64,000 nucleotides of DNA from Bin80 sp965207565 (GCA_965207565.1 CBDBMQ010000007.1:110448-174447); one strand, 5' to 3'. Shown: positions 19,624 through 29,738, counted from the first letter of the stretch. Notes: generated by a model from the sequence alone, not told the origin. Made by a program: numbers and translations.

Positions 19624-20231
19624 CGGGTGCTACGATTATGCCCGGAAATTAGAAACACGATGGGTTTGTTTTGCCCCTCCGGGCCTGACCTGAACCACCA
19701 GTCAAAGGTTGACCATAAGGAATCAAGAATCATTCTGGCAGGACGAAGGGATACAGATCTCCCTGAAGATACTGAATCCGTCAAAAACCACGGGTTGTTC
19801 CATTTTGGGATTGTAGTGCACCAACGGGATGGGTAAAATTTTGGCTAATCAGGCAGGGATCTATTTTCTTTTTATGCCAACATGAGATGGTGCGTGTGAG
19901 GTACTTATAGAGATGATCTGGTGACACTAAGTTGCGTCCTGATCGTTTATGTCTGTTGGTGTGCCTTTAGACAGGAAACCATGTGTAGAAGTCAGAGAAA
20001 ATCGGTCAAAATCATCATGGATGCAAAAATTGTGATCGCAGGCAAAATGGCATGCTGGCCCCTAATACTGAGTGATTCAAGCATGACAAGGACGCGTTTG
20101 ATTCATATTTCTTTCAGGAGGCAGCCTCTGCCACCGTTAGACTCTCTGGCGGAAGCCTGTTTGACTGGGGTCGGGGGATCTCTCGTGCCTAATATTTCTG
20201 CGACTGCAATGATCCTATGCCGGGGAAGGAG
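19624..20231. other. 608-bp gap between ASST gene and tRNA-Ala
   Basis: No convincing gene. The ORFs present lack family signatures and cross the tRNA. The stretch should hold the promoter of the minus-strand ASST operon. A short GGCAG/CTGCC hairpin near 20120 was seen but has no clear role. Confidence 0.5.
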
Positions 20232-20304
<73 letters not shown>

Positions 20305-20399
20305 GAAAGACAGGAGTTACACAAGGTTTTCTTTTTGTGGTTCCAGTGATCTCTCGTTCATGCAAAAAATCAGACCATCAAAGATCAACAGAATGATTG

Positions 20400-22916
20400 A
20401 TGCCGGACGGTGAACAAAAAACTCCGGTCGCACGCAGGGCCATGGAGCAGACTCCAAATAAACTATTACAGGTTGTCAAGTTTGGAGGAACTTCGGTAGG
20501 CAGTACGCAGGCTATCCAGCAGGCGATTCGCCTGGTTCAGGATATTCCCGAGGGGATCCAGCGTGTTGTCGTGGTTTCTGCGATGGCAGGAGTCACGGAT
20601 CGGTTACTGGGATCTATAGAGGTTTCTTCTGGAGAAGAGGAGCCTGCACAGAACTCCATTCAGGAGTTACGTGACCAACATGAGCGAGTCCTGAACGAGT
20701 TGGTGATTGAGGAGGAAAAACAGGAGGTAAGACAGCAGTTGGATGCACTCTGGGAGGAACTGGAAAGGCTATTGCGGGGGATTGCTCTCATCGGAGAATG
20801 CTCCGCCCGTACCAGAGACGCGATTTTAAGTATTGGTGAACGGGCATTTGCTCCACTGCTCTCTGCGGCGTTTCGCTCTATGGGAGAACAATCCATTGCG
20901 ATCGATGCCCGGAGTTTGATCCGAACGGACGACAACTATGGGGATGCATACGTGGACTTTGAGGAGTCTACGCGCACGATCCAAACGCATTTTCAAGGTT
21001 TTCCATCGAATCAGATTACCGTGGTGACAGGATATATCGCATCTGCGCCCGATGGGTCTACGACGACACTTGGGCGCTCAGGGAGTGATTTTACAGCTAC
21101 GATTCTCGGTTCTGTATTACGTGCACGGCGGGTCGTAATCTGGACCGATGTGGATGGAGTCTTATCTGCGGATCCTCGGGATGTCCCCGAGGCGTTCCCA
21201 TTGGCTCGCCTGAGTTATACAGAAGCGGCAGAAATGGCCTATTTCGGTGCTCGTGTCCTGCATCCAAGGACCATGCGACCGGTGCAAATGCTGGGAATCC
21301 CATTACTCATCAAAAACTCATTGAATCCTAAAGCACCAGGCACGCTGATTTCGAATGAGTCTCAATCGGTTGAGCTCAGAGTAAAAGCGATCTCTACGAT
21401 TCGGGATGTTGCAGTGATCATGCTGGAGGGGAACGGCATGTTAGGTGTGCCAGGGATCGCTGCACGCGCGTTTGTATCCCTGGCGGATCAAAAGATTAAC
21501 GTGCTTATGATCGCGCAGGCTTCCAGCGAACACAGTATCTGTATGGTTGTGCGCGAAGCGGCCGCAGACGCGGCCGTAAAAACGCTTCGTAATGTCTTTG
21601 CAGGAGAATTGGCAAAACGAGATGTCAGTGGTATTTACGCGATCCCCAGATGTGCGATTGTTTCTGCGGTAGGTGATCGCATGCGACACCATCCGGGGCT
21701 GGCGGGGCGGATGTTCGCCACGTTGGGGCGTAGTCGGGTGAATGTGTTATCCATTGCACAAGGAGCTGCGGAAACAAATATTTCAGCGGTGGTCCGCGAT
21801 GATGAAGTGCGGCGCGCCGTACGAGCTCTCCATGAGGCATTTCCTTTGGGGCGCTTGCGCACGCATATATGTCTATTGGGACCGGGGCGGGTTGGAGCCC
21901 ATTTATTGCAACTTCTTGCGGACCAGAAGGAGAATCTACTGGAGCGGGTTAAGTTGAATGTGCGGCTCGTTGGTATTGCCAACTCTCGAAAAATGCTCTG
22001 GAACCCGGATGGGCTTGCGTTTGATACAGCGGTTTCAGATCTGGCCCATGGATCACCAACTAATTTGAATTGGCTTTTGGAACAGTTGGGTGCCAGCCGG
22101 CTGGAACGAATCATTGTCGTTGATGCAACGGCGAGTGAGGAGGTTGCTGCTTACTATCCCGATTTTCTTGAGCTCGGATTCGGGGTCGTTACCGCAAATA
22201 AGCTGGCCAATACACTGGATTTGCCATTTTATCAGCGACTTCAGAAGGCAGCCAAGCGACGCGGTGTGGCTTTCCGATACGAAACGACAGTGGGTGCCGC
22301 GATTCCGGTGATTTCCACGATCAAGGATTTGGTACGATCAGGGGATCGGGTTCATAAGATTGAAGGGATCTTTTCCGGTACGTTGGCCTATGTATTCAAC
22401 AGCTTGGATGCTGGAGAGTCGTTCTCGTCAATTGTAGAGCGTGCCCATGCGGAAGGGTGGACAGAGCCCGATCCGGCTGATGATTTGAGTGGGGAAGATG
22501 TTGCTCGGAAATTGTTGATTCTGGCTCGGGAGATTGGCCTGGAAGTCGAGCGAAACGATATTCGGGTCAAATCTTTGCTGCCGGCAGGACTCAAGGCGGA
22601 AAGTCCCCAAGTACTGTTCAAAGAACTCACAGTGGTTGACCAGGGGTGGAAAGAAAGAGTAGGCGAGGCGAAGAGTCGTGGCGAACGGTTACGCTATATC
22701 GCCAGACTTGAAGGGGGCCAATTGGATGTAAGTGTCCAAGCGGTACCGGATGACTCCCCGTTTGCTACGGCATCTGGGCGAGGGAATATTATTGTATTCA
22801 CAACGGATCGTTACAATAATGAGCCGTTGGTCGTACAAGGTCCAGGTGCAGGGCTTGGGGTGACTGCAGGAGGGCTCTTAATGGATCTCATCCACTCGGC
22901 AGAGTTGATGCCTTAG
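20400..22916 (+). CDS. thrA: Bifunctional aspartate kinase / homoserine dehydrogenase
   Basis: About 838 residues, catalysing the first step from aspartate and the reduction of aspartate semialdehyde to homoserine. The kinase domain starts with VVKFGGTSVGS (K27) and has TLGRSGSDFTA near residue 225. Two ACT domains (about 330-475) allow feedback control by threonine or lysine. The homoserine dehydrogenase part begins near 490 with LLGPGRVGAHLL and contains the EGIFSGTLAYVFN and GWTEPDPADDLSGEDVARK segments. Length and order match fused ThrA. The ATG at 20400 is preceded by an in-frame TTG; an ATG at 20442 is also possible. It heads thrA-dapB-dapA, putting the branch-point enzymes together; thrB and thrC are absent here. 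Confidence 0.95.
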   Translation: MPDGEQKTPVARRAMEQTPNKLLQVVKFGGTSVGSTQAIQQAIRLVQDIPEGIQRVVVVSAMAGVTDRLLGSIEVSSGEEEPAQNSIQELRDQHERVLNELVIEEEKQEVRQQLDALWEELERLLRGIALIGECSARTRDAILSIGERAFAPLLSAAFRSMGEQSIAIDARSLIRTDDNYGDAYVDFEESTRTIQTHFQGFPSNQITVVTGYIASAPDGSTTTLGRSGSDFTATILGSVLRARRVVIWTDVDGVLSADPRDVPEAFPLARLSYTEAAEMAYFGARVLHPRTMRPVQMLGIPLLIKNSLNPKAPGTLISNESQSVELRVKAISTIRDVAVIMLEGNGMLGVPGIAARAFVSLADQKINVLMIAQASSEHSICMVVREAAADAAVKTLRNVFAGELAKRDVSGIYAIPRCAIVSAVGDRMRHHPGLAGRMFATLGRSRVNVLSIAQGAAETNISAVVRDDEVRRAVRALHEAFPLGRLRTHICLLGPGRVGAHLLQLLADQKENLLERVKLNVRLVGIANSRKMLWNPDGLAFDTAVSDLAHGSPTNLNWLLEQLGASRLERIIVVDATASEEVAAYYPDFLELGFGVVTANKLANTLDLPFYQRLQKAAKRRGVAFRYETTVGAAIPVISTIKDLVRSGDRVHKIEGIFSGTLAYVFNSLDAGESFSSIVERAHAEGWTEPDPADDLSGEDVARKLLILAREIGLEVERNDIRVKSLLPAGLKAESPQVLFKELTVVDQGWKERVGEAKSRGERLRYIARLEGGQLDVSVQAVPDDSPFATASGRGNIIVFTTDRYNNEPLVVQGPGAGLGVTAGGLLMDLIHSAELMP

Positions 22917-22939
22917 TCGTACGTTTTTTGCTACTTGTC

Positions 22940-22944
22940 AGGAG
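22940..22944 (+). promoter_or_regulatory. Ribosome binding site fixing the dapB start
   Basis: AGGAG lies 4 nt before the ATG at 22949. The longer ORF start at 22928 has no such site and adds seven residues ahead of the Rossmann motif. Confidence 0.65.
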
Positions 22945-22948
22945 TATA

Positions 22949-23701
22949 ATGTCTGTTTCTTTACGAATTGCTGTGGCTGGTACGGGGCGCATGGGCGAAG
23001 CCATAGAAGCGTGTGCACACTCACGTGGACACATCATCATTGAGCGGTTCAACCGCAAAAACCCTGTAACGGAGGCGGCTTTGGGATGCAATCCTGATGT
23101 CGTGATTGACTTCACACAGCCCGAGATCGTGCTCTCACACATTACCAAGTACTGCAAGACGAACACAGCTGCCGTGATTGGGACCACAGGGTGGGATAAC
23201 GAAATTGAAGAGGTTCAGAACCTTGTCTGTTCCCATGAGGCAACTATGCTCTATAGTTCCAATTATTCACTGGGGATACAGATCCTCCTTCGGGCGCTAC
23301 ATGCTCTTGGGCCGCTTTTGGATAAGCTGCCCGAGTTTGATGTAGCTGTACATGAGTTGCATCACACAGCAAAGCTGGATTCACCAAGTGGCACCGCAAT
23401 CAGTTTGGCGGTGCCGTTGGTTGAAACTCTTCAGAGAAAGGACAGGTGGGGCACTCCGTCTACGCCATATGAGCCTTCCCAACTTGAGGTTGTATCCACT
23501 CGGCTTGGTCATGTATTTGGGCAGCATCGGGTCATGATTGATGGTCCGGCGGATCATATCATACTGGAGCATACCGCCAAGAACCGGGGAGGATTTGCTC
23601 TCGGGGCAGTCCGGGCGGCAGAGTGGATACAGGGGCGAACAGGATTACTCACACTTGAAGATATGCTTGCCGACTGGCTTGCAGGTTCTGCAAACAAATA
23701 G
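22949..23701 (+). CDS. dapB: 4-hydroxy-tetrahydrodipicolinate reductase
   Basis: A 250-residue cytosolic NAD(P)H-dependent reductase of the diaminopimelate/lysine pathway. The nucleotide-binding motif GTGRMG is at 11-16, VIDFT and GTTGWD follow, and the catalytic block ELHHTAKLDSPSGTA has H137 and K141 at the spacing of the E. coli general acid and its lysine partner. Slightly shorter than the E. coli enzyme, as common in Bacteroidota. It sits between thrA and dapA, using the product made by DapA. Confidence 0.95.
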   Translation: MSVSLRIAVAGTGRMGEAIEACAHSRGHIIIERFNRKNPVTEAALGCNPDVVIDFTQPEIVLSHITKYCKTNTAAVIGTTGWDNEIEEVQNLVCSHEATMLYSSNYSLGIQILLRALHALGPLLDKLPEFDVAVHELHHTAKLDSPSGTAISLAVPLVETLQRKDRWGTPSTPYEPSQLEVVSTRLGHVFGQHRVMIDGPADHIILEHTAKNRGGFALGAVRAAEWIQGRTGLLTLEDMLADWLAGSANK

Positions 23702-23724
23702 TTGCCAATAATTGACGCAAATCC

Positions 23725-24618
23725 ATGATTTTTACAGGTTCAGCAACGGCACTGGTCACGCCTTTTGCCAGAGACGGATTGATTGACAAAGCTGCGTTTT
23801 GTACTCTGATTGATCGTCAAATCCAATCAGGTTCTTCTGCAGTGGTCGTACTGGGTACGACCGGAGAAAATGCAACCGTTACTCCGAAGGAGCGAAGCAG
23901 GCTTTTGGCCATTGCAGTGGATCAGGTTGCTGGCCGGGTTCCCCTGATTATCGGGACGGGAAATAACTCAACCGATGAGAGTATTGCATTCTCGGTTGAA
24001 GCAGCTCACTTGGGAGCAGATGGGTTGCTTGTTGTGGGACCCTACTACAATAAACCACCACAAAGGGGGTTTAAGGCACATGTAGCGGCGATTGCAGACG
24101 CTACGTCGTGTCCGATCATTCTCTATAATGTTCCAGGGCGTACAGGTTTTGATGCAAGCACCGAATCGATTCTTGAGCTGGCACACGAGATTCCCTCAGT
24201 GGTAGGTGTGAAGGAAGCATCGGGTGATTTGGCGAAGGTCGCAGACCTTATTCAGGGACGGCCGGAAGGGTTTGCCGTCTATTCTGGAGACGATGAATGG
24301 ACCTTATTCTTTTTGGCTCTCGGCGCAGATGGGGTGATCTCAGTGGTCAGCAATGTTCTTCCGCATCTGATGAGTCGACTGGTTCACTTGGGACTAAAGG
24401 GCGAACTCAAGGAAGCGTCACAGGTCCATTATACCCTGTTGAGGGCCATGCGCGCTTGTTTTCTGGATACCAACCCGATACCGGTGAAGGCGGTCCTGGC
24501 CAAGCTCGGATATACAGAGTCTAAACTACGCCTGCCTCTAGTTGCAATGTCGGCAGAGCAGGAAGAGTTCATCATGTCTGAATTTCTGACTGCACTGGAA
24601 GCGGAGGAAGAACTGTAA
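23725..24618 (+). CDS. dapA: 4-hydroxy-tetrahydrodipicolinate synthase
   Basis: A 297-residue class I aldolase that condenses pyruvate with aspartate semialdehyde. It shows GTTGENAT, the tyrosine motif YNVPGRTG, and the Schiff-base lysine K163 in GVKEASGD. The length is standard. It follows dapB by 23 bp and is the last gene of the thrA-dapB-dapA run. Having the kinase in the same operon suggests supply of aspartate semialdehyde tuned to cell-wall demand. Confidence 0.96.
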   Translation: MIFTGSATALVTPFARDGLIDKAAFCTLIDRQIQSGSSAVVVLGTTGENATVTPKERSRLLAIAVDQVAGRVPLIIGTGNNSTDESIAFSVEAAHLGADGLLVVGPYYNKPPQRGFKAHVAAIADATSCPIILYNVPGRTGFDASTESILELAHEIPSVVGVKEASGDLAKVADLIQGRPEGFAVYSGDDEWTLFFLALGADGVISVVSNVLPHLMSRLVHLGLKGELKEASQVHYTLLRAMRACFLDTNPIPVKAVLAKLGYTESKLRLPLVAMSAEQEEFIMSEFLTALEAEEEL

Positions 24619-25063
24619 TTTATTCAGAACTCCGTTATATAAATGTCTCGCAGAAGGACGGTAAAAGAAGATGTTCTTTTAATGAGAGGCAGCAATTTTT
24701 TGGCCAAAACCCAATCTAGACCTGAGTTCGAAAAATCTGTCCCAGCATCAAGGATGAACATGGTCTGCGTTGTGGATTTTCATCAGCCGTGATCGAACAA
24801 TCTGAGTTGATTAGCGTAGACTTGGGTACTTCGTACTAGTTTGCTACTGTTGATGCGGAGAAATCTCTTTTACCTTACCATGCATGGATATTCGCATTGT
24901 TTTTTACGCCATTGGCGGTGTGCGATATGTACCGCATGAGTTGACTCCCAAGCTCAATTGAAGTAGCAACACTATTGATTGGATCAAATATCTCATTAGT
25001 TTGCCTCTTGGCAGATTGGGACATGGTGCAGTAACTTTTAAGCGTAACTTAGGCCATGAATTA
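24619..25063. other. Gap between dapA and the DUF262/HEPN pair
   Basis: No gene supported. An AT-rich hairpin (AAAAGAA at 24663 with TTCTTTT to 24680) may end the dap transcript but lacks a T-tail. An inverted pair TTGCTACT/AGTAGCAA about 110 bp apart (near 24841 and 24961) precedes the DUF262 gene. The stretch marks the left edge of an accessory insertion between housekeeping genes. Confidence 0.45.
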
Positions 25064-26218
25064 ATGGAAGCAACACATCAATTGGAGCACGACAACGGGG
25101 ATACAGCGTCTACTATTGGCCCTGTCAGTGATGTCAACGAAATTGAGGATATCACAGAAGAAGAAGATGTCCCCATTCCTTATGAATATGACATTTTATC
25201 ATATGGAGCTGACTATCCGGTAGATTCTCTCGTTAAACGTATTAGGGATGGCAACATCGTTGTACCTGCTTTCGCTGATTATGGCAGCGATGATGACCAA
25301 ATTACAGGGTTCCAGCGGAATTACGTTTGGTCGAAATTGAAGGGTGACAGATTTATAGAGTCGCTCCTTCTTGGATTGCCTGTTCCGGGAATCTTTTTGG
25401 TACGCGAGAACAGTGGTTGCCTGCTTGTCTTGGATGGACAGCAACGGCTTAAGACATTGGAGAAATTTTGTAGTGAAGCAGGCTCAAATCAAAGAAATCG
25501 ACTTTACAAGGTGCATGGCAGATTTGAGGGTAAGAGCTATAGCGAGTTGGATCCAGCAGACCGCCGAAGGCTTAATGATAGCATCATTCATGCAACGGTA
25601 GTAAAACAACTCGACCCTACGGACGACCAAAGCAGCATATACGTTATCTTTGAGCGCCTGAACACGGGAGGTATAAATCTAAACCCACAAGAAATCAGAG
25701 TCGCGTTGTATCACGGAGAGTTAGCTAAAGTGCTCGTGGAATTCAACAAAGACCCCAACTGGCGCTTTCTTTATGGGGGAAAATCAAATAGGCTAAAAGA
25801 CTTGGAGATGATTCTTCGATTTTTTGCATTTTACTACTCTGGAGATGAGTATTCCATACCGATGAAGGATTTTCTGAACAAATACATGAGTAAGAATCGT
25901 AATCTCAGATGCCAGAACAAAGATGAGTTAAAAGGAGTGTTTTACAAGACAACTTCCTTTCTCAAGAATTATGTGGGAGATCAAGCATTTAAGCCTTTTG
26001 GATCGTTGAATGCCGCTGTACTTGATTCCGTGATGACTGGTGTTGCAAAACGAATTGAACGCGGACCAATCGAAAATCGTGATGAGGTAAAAAACAAGCT
26101 TTTGGGTTTGTTCAAAAATAACGCATACCTTGAAGCAGTGAATACAGGCACTTCTAAGGAGAGTAAGGTAAAGACAAGGCAGAAACTTGCTTTGGAGGCA
26201 TTCGCCGATATTCAATGA
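25064..26218 (+). CDS. DUF262 (GmrS-like ParB/Srx-fold) protein
   Basis: About 384 residues from the ATG at 25064; the frame is open from a TTG at 25001. An acidic N-terminus leads into a DUF262 domain: FQRNYVWSKLKGDRFIESLLLG, the diagnostic DGQQR at 124-128, and FERLNTGGINLNPQEIR. DUF262 is the ParB/sulfiredoxin-fold NTPase part of the type IV enzyme GmrSD. Here no DUF1524 HNH nuclease domain follows; the C-terminus is a helical region of about 130 residues. The next gene, encoding a HEPN protein, overlaps the stop as ATGA, so the pair is translationally coupled. The effector role is probably moved to the HEPN partner, by inference. The cassette lies between dapA and gyrA. Confidence 0.88.
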   Translation: MEATHQLEHDNGDTASTIGPVSDVNEIEDITEEEDVPIPYEYDILSYGADYPVDSLVKRIRDGNIVVPAFADYGSDDDQITGFQRNYVWSKLKGDRFIESLLLGLPVPGIFLVRENSGCLLVLDGQQRLKTLEKFCSEAGSNQRNRLYKVHGRFEGKSYSELDPADRRRLNDSIIHATVVKQLDPTDDQSSIYVIFERLNTGGINLNPQEIRVALYHGELAKVLVEFNKDPNWRFLYGGKSNRLKDLEMILRFFAFYYSGDEYSIPMKDFLNKYMSKNRNLRCQNKDELKGVFYKTTSFLKNYVGDQAFKPFGSLNAAVLDSVMTGVAKRIERGPIENRDEVKNKLLGLFKNNAYLEAVNTGTSKESKVKTRQKLALEAFADIQ

Positions 26219-26697
26219 GTGGTCTTCACGAGGTTTCACGTATGAAGCAACGTCTTGATGCCACGTTTGAGCGGATTGAAACCATTGATTCTAGTGCGCT
26301 TGGATTGAAATCGGATTTTGCCAAGTATCTGTGTATTTTAGTCTCGGGCTACATTGAAAGGGCGATAGCGGAGATCGTTCAAGAACATGCCCGCCGAAAT
26401 GGATCTTCTACGTTGCAGAAATTTGTGGAAGCAAGAACGAACAGAACTGTAAGTGCAAATCCTCAAAAAATCATAGATCTTTTGGGAAGCTTCAATAAGG
26501 AGTGGCGACATAAAATCGAGGAATTTCTTTCTGGAGATCAGGGGGCGGCAGTTAGCACTATCGTCAGCAACCGACACCAAATTGCACATGGCCGTGAGTC
26601 TCAAATAACCTATAGTGAAGTCTGTGATTACTACAGAAAGTCTCAGAATCTAATTGTCAGAGTACAAGAACTCTGTTTAGGAGGGAGTTCAGTTTGA
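26215..26697 (+). CDS. HEPN-domain protein (RiboL-PSP-HEPN type), putative RNase
   Basis: A 160-residue all-helical protein. The central part (SDFAKYLCILVSGYIERAI, IIDLLGSF) and the motif SNRHQIAHG near the end match HEPN domains of the RiboL-PSP group. The R-x4-H signature (R120, H125) is the metal-independent RNase motif of HEPN toxins and antiviral effectors and is intact. It starts inside the stop of the DUF262 gene. A DUF262 sensor or nucleotide-dependent regulator with a HEPN RNase effector is the natural reading. Alternatives are a toxin-antitoxin pair, or an accessory subunit rather than a nuclease. Confidence 0.8.
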   Translation: MSGLHEVSRMKQRLDATFERIETIDSSALGLKSDFAKYLCILVSGYIERAIAEIVQEHARRNGSSTLQKFVEARTNRTVSANPQKIIDLLGSFNKEWRHKIEEFLSGDQGAAVSTIVSNRHQIAHGRESQITYSEVCDYYRKSQNLIVRVQELCLGGSSV

Positions 26698-27104
26698 GAG
26701 AGTCAAGACAGAGTATTTTTATCCCCAACTTTATCTTTTGTAGTGTGGCAAGAGACATGACATTCTCTGACCCATTTGGGGGGCATTTAGCTTTGATTCT
26801 GGATCTGATCTTGAATTCATCTCATTAATGCAAGAGTCAATATTTGTACACGTGAACCAAAGTCTAATGAGAACAACGGACGATACAAAATTCGCCCCAT
26901 CTTTTCATTAAACCTACTTCCGGTTAACCACCCTTAAGGCTTCTAAAACAATCTGCCTGTAAAAAATGGAGAGTAAAAAAGCAAAAGGGGATACTCTTAA
27001 GGAATTTTCAAAGATCATGGGTGAGCAATTGTCTTGGTTACGCCGAATCGTGACGGGAGCAGAATCGTGTATAAATACCAATCAGTAGGTTGTCTACTAA
27101 GTAA
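26698..27104. other. Gap before gyrA
   Basis: No gene supported. AT-rich sequence with a weak stem (AGAGTA/TACTCT near 26970-26998) and a TATAAATAC element at 27070, about 35 bp before gyrA, that could be part of its promoter. No matching -35 could be assigned. Confidence 0.4.
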
Positions 27105-29705
27105 ATGACAGATATTATTTCTGGAATCGGAGAGGATGAGGAACGGATAGTTCCTCTGAGTATCACTGAGGAAATGGAATCTTCCTACATCGATTATTCG
27201 ATGTCGGTGATTGTAGGGCGGGCCCTCCCTGATGTTCGAGATGGATTGAAACCCGCTCATCGGCGCGTCTTGTACGGTATGAATGAGCTGGGATTAACGC
27301 CCGGTTCCACCTATAAAAAGAGTGCACGTATTGTTGGGGAGGTGTTGGGAAAATACCATCCGCATGGTGATTCATCCGTCTATGACACCATGGTGCGGAT
27401 GGCACAGGGTTTTTCATTGCGCTATCCGCTCGTAGACGGTCAGGGCAATTTTGGGTCCGTCGACGGTGATTCCGCCGCTGCAATGCGGTATACAGAAGCG
27501 CGCTTGACGCGTCTTGCGTCTGAATTGCTTCGCGACATCCGGCAGGACACGGTGGGTTATCAGGAAAATTTTGACGGTTCTCTGGAAGAGCCCGTTGTTT
27601 TGCCTGCTGCACTCCCCAACCTGTTGGTGAATGGTGGTGATGGGATTGCTGTTGGGATGGCGACCAAAATCCCCCCTCATAATCTCAGGGAGGTTGCTTC
27701 GGCGATCATTGCATACATCGACAATCCAGAGATTGACACGCTGGGACTTATAGAGTATATTCCCGGCCCGGATTTTCCAACGGGAGGGATTATCTGTGGG
27801 ACGGGTGGGATTCATTCCGCTTATCATACCGGGCGGGGACGGATTCTCATGCGGGCCCGCATGCATGAGGAGGAGCTAAGTAGCGGAAGGGTTGCCCTTG
27901 TGATTACAGAGATTCCATATCAGGTCAATAAGGCCGTCCTGGTGGAAAAGATTGCTGAACTGGTGCGAGATAAGCGGATCCAGGATATCAGCGATCTACG
28001 GGATGAGAGTGATCGGGATGGTATGCGGATCGTCGTTGAATTGAAGAAGGATGCCCAGACCAAGGTTGTTGAAAACAAGCTCTACAAGTACTCCAGATGC
28101 CAGCAGTCATTTGGGGCAAACCTGGTAGCTCTTGTCCATGGACGACCACAGACATTGACACTGAAAGACGCAGTCGTTCACTTTGTCGACCATCGGCATG
28201 AGGTCGTGACGCGGCGTACTCAGTATCAACTCGATGAAGTTCAGAAGCAGGCACACATCTTGGAAGGTCTTGTAATCTCGCTGGACCATCTTGATGCGGT
28301 CATTACGATGATTCGCGAGTCTGCCGATGTGGATGAGGCGCGGACCTGTCTGATTGAAGGGATCTGGCCGTCCAAACTAACTCCAGCGCAACTTGAGCGG
28401 CTGGGTCTTTCGGAAACCGCACCGGGTTCTGCAGATCACGGCAGGGAGACCTGGCTGAGTGAAACCCAGGCAAATGCCATCCTCGCACTTCGGCTGAGCC
28501 GACTGACAGGATTGGAGCGGGATAAGATTCTAGAAGACTTCGAGTCCAAGAAAGAGGAAATCGCCCGCCTGACCAAGATTCTGGATAGTAAGGAGTTGCG
28601 GATGAATATTATTAAGGACGAACTCCAGGAGCTTGCAGATAAATATGGTGATGATCGCCGCACAGAGATTGATCCTCTTGCTGGAGACGACATCCTTATT
28701 GAGGATCTGATTGACAATCATAGAGTAGTTGTGACGATATCACATCAGGGGATCACGAAAAGAACTCCCCTGAACGATTTTCAGGCGCAAGGCCGTGGGG
28801 GAAAGGGGGCACGAGGCAGTACACTCCGCGATGAGGATTATCTGGAGCATTTGTTTGTTGCGAATAACCTTGATTACCTATTAATTTTCACGGATCACGG
28901 TCAATGTTATTATCTGAGAGTATATAATATTCCGGCCGGGGGCCGTACCGCGCGTGGACGAAGTATTCGGAATCTGATCCCGATCTCATCGGATGATCGT
29001 ATTCGAGCCGTGTTGCCGGTAAGTCGGGAAGACTTTCTCGACGAAGAATTTCTGAAGTCCCATTATATCCTGATTGCAACGCGCAGAGGACTTCTCAAAA
29101 AGACGGTGCTGTGGGCGTATCGCAGGCCTTGGAAAAGAGGACTTAGAGCGATCAATATTCGGGAGGGGGATGCGGTACTGGAAGCCCGCTTGACAGACGG
29201 GAATGCTCATGTTATTATGGCCTCTTCAGGAGGATTTGCCATTCGACGTTCTGAAAAACGCATACGGGCCCTTGGGCGAGTCTCGCAGGGAGTGATCGGA
29301 ATCAGAATGTCAGAAGATCAGCAGGTTATCGGGATGGTGGTTATGTCTGAAGAAACGGAGCGTACACTTCTAGTCATCAGTGCAAATGGCTTTGGCAAAC
29401 GTTCAGTGGTCAGCGATTATCGGGAAATAATCGGTCCTGGAAAGGGAGTCATCGCACAAAAAATCAACGAGAAAACTGGTCCACTGGTAGCCATTCGCGG
29501 AGTACTAGATTCAGATGATATAATGATTATTACCCAGAATGGGAATTTGATTCGGCAAGCTGTAAGCAAAATCTCGGTGATCGGACGGACTACGCAAGGC
29601 GTTCGACTCATTCGACTACGAGAAGATGATGCAATCGCTGATGTCACACGCGTCATTTTAGAAGACGAAGAAGCGGATCAGGATGCTTTACCGAACGAGG
29701 ACTGA
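27105..29705 (+). CDS. gyrA: DNA gyrase subunit A
   Basis: An 866-residue breakage-reunion subunit of gyrase. The catalytic tyrosine is Y129 in AAMRYTEARL. The quinolone-resistance region reads HPHGDSSVYD, with S90 and D94 at the positions of E. coli S83 and D87, so no classical resistance change is present. The C-terminal beta-pinwheel carries a GyrA box variant, QGRGGKG in place of the usual QRRGGKG, and an acidic tail. It stands alone; gyrB is not in the window. Confidence 0.97.
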   Translation: MTDIISGIGEDEERIVPLSITEEMESSYIDYSMSVIVGRALPDVRDGLKPAHRRVLYGMNELGLTPGSTYKKSARIVGEVLGKYHPHGDSSVYDTMVRMAQGFSLRYPLVDGQGNFGSVDGDSAAAMRYTEARLTRLASELLRDIRQDTVGYQENFDGSLEEPVVLPAALPNLLVNGGDGIAVGMATKIPPHNLREVASAIIAYIDNPEIDTLGLIEYIPGPDFPTGGIICGTGGIHSAYHTGRGRILMRARMHEEELSSGRVALVITEIPYQVNKAVLVEKIAELVRDKRIQDISDLRDESDRDGMRIVVELKKDAQTKVVENKLYKYSRCQQSFGANLVALVHGRPQTLTLKDAVVHFVDHRHEVVTRRTQYQLDEVQKQAHILEGLVISLDHLDAVITMIRESADVDEARTCLIEGIWPSKLTPAQLERLGLSETAPGSADHGRETWLSETQANAILALRLSRLTGLERDKILEDFESKKEEIARLTKILDSKELRMNIIKDELQELADKYGDDRRTEIDPLAGDDILIEDLIDNHRVVVTISHQGITKRTPLNDFQAQGRGGKGARGSTLRDEDYLEHLFVANNLDYLLIFTDHGQCYYLRVYNIPAGGRTARGRSIRNLIPISSDDRIRAVLPVSREDFLDEEFLKSHYILIATRRGLLKKTVLWAYRRPWKRGLRAINIREGDAVLEARLTDGNAHVIMASSGGFAIRRSEKRIRALGRVSQGVIGIRMSEDQQVIGMVVMSEETERTLLVISANGFGKRSVVSDYREIIGPGKGVIAQKINEKTGPLVAIRGVLDSDDIMIITQNGNLIRQAVSKISVIGRTTQGVRLIRLREDDAIADVTRVILEDEEADQDALPNED

Positions 29706-29738
29706 CAGTTCGTCTTACGAAAAAAAAACACCGAAGGA

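Noticed and set aside
24841..24973. Inverted TTGCTACT/AGTAGCAA pair as ends of a small mobile element
   Set aside because: Only 8 bp match, no target duplication was found, and the enclosed 110 bp has no recognisable content.
27360..27390. Quinolone-resistance change in gyrA
   Set aside because: S90 and D94 correspond to the wild-type residues of E. coli GyrA.
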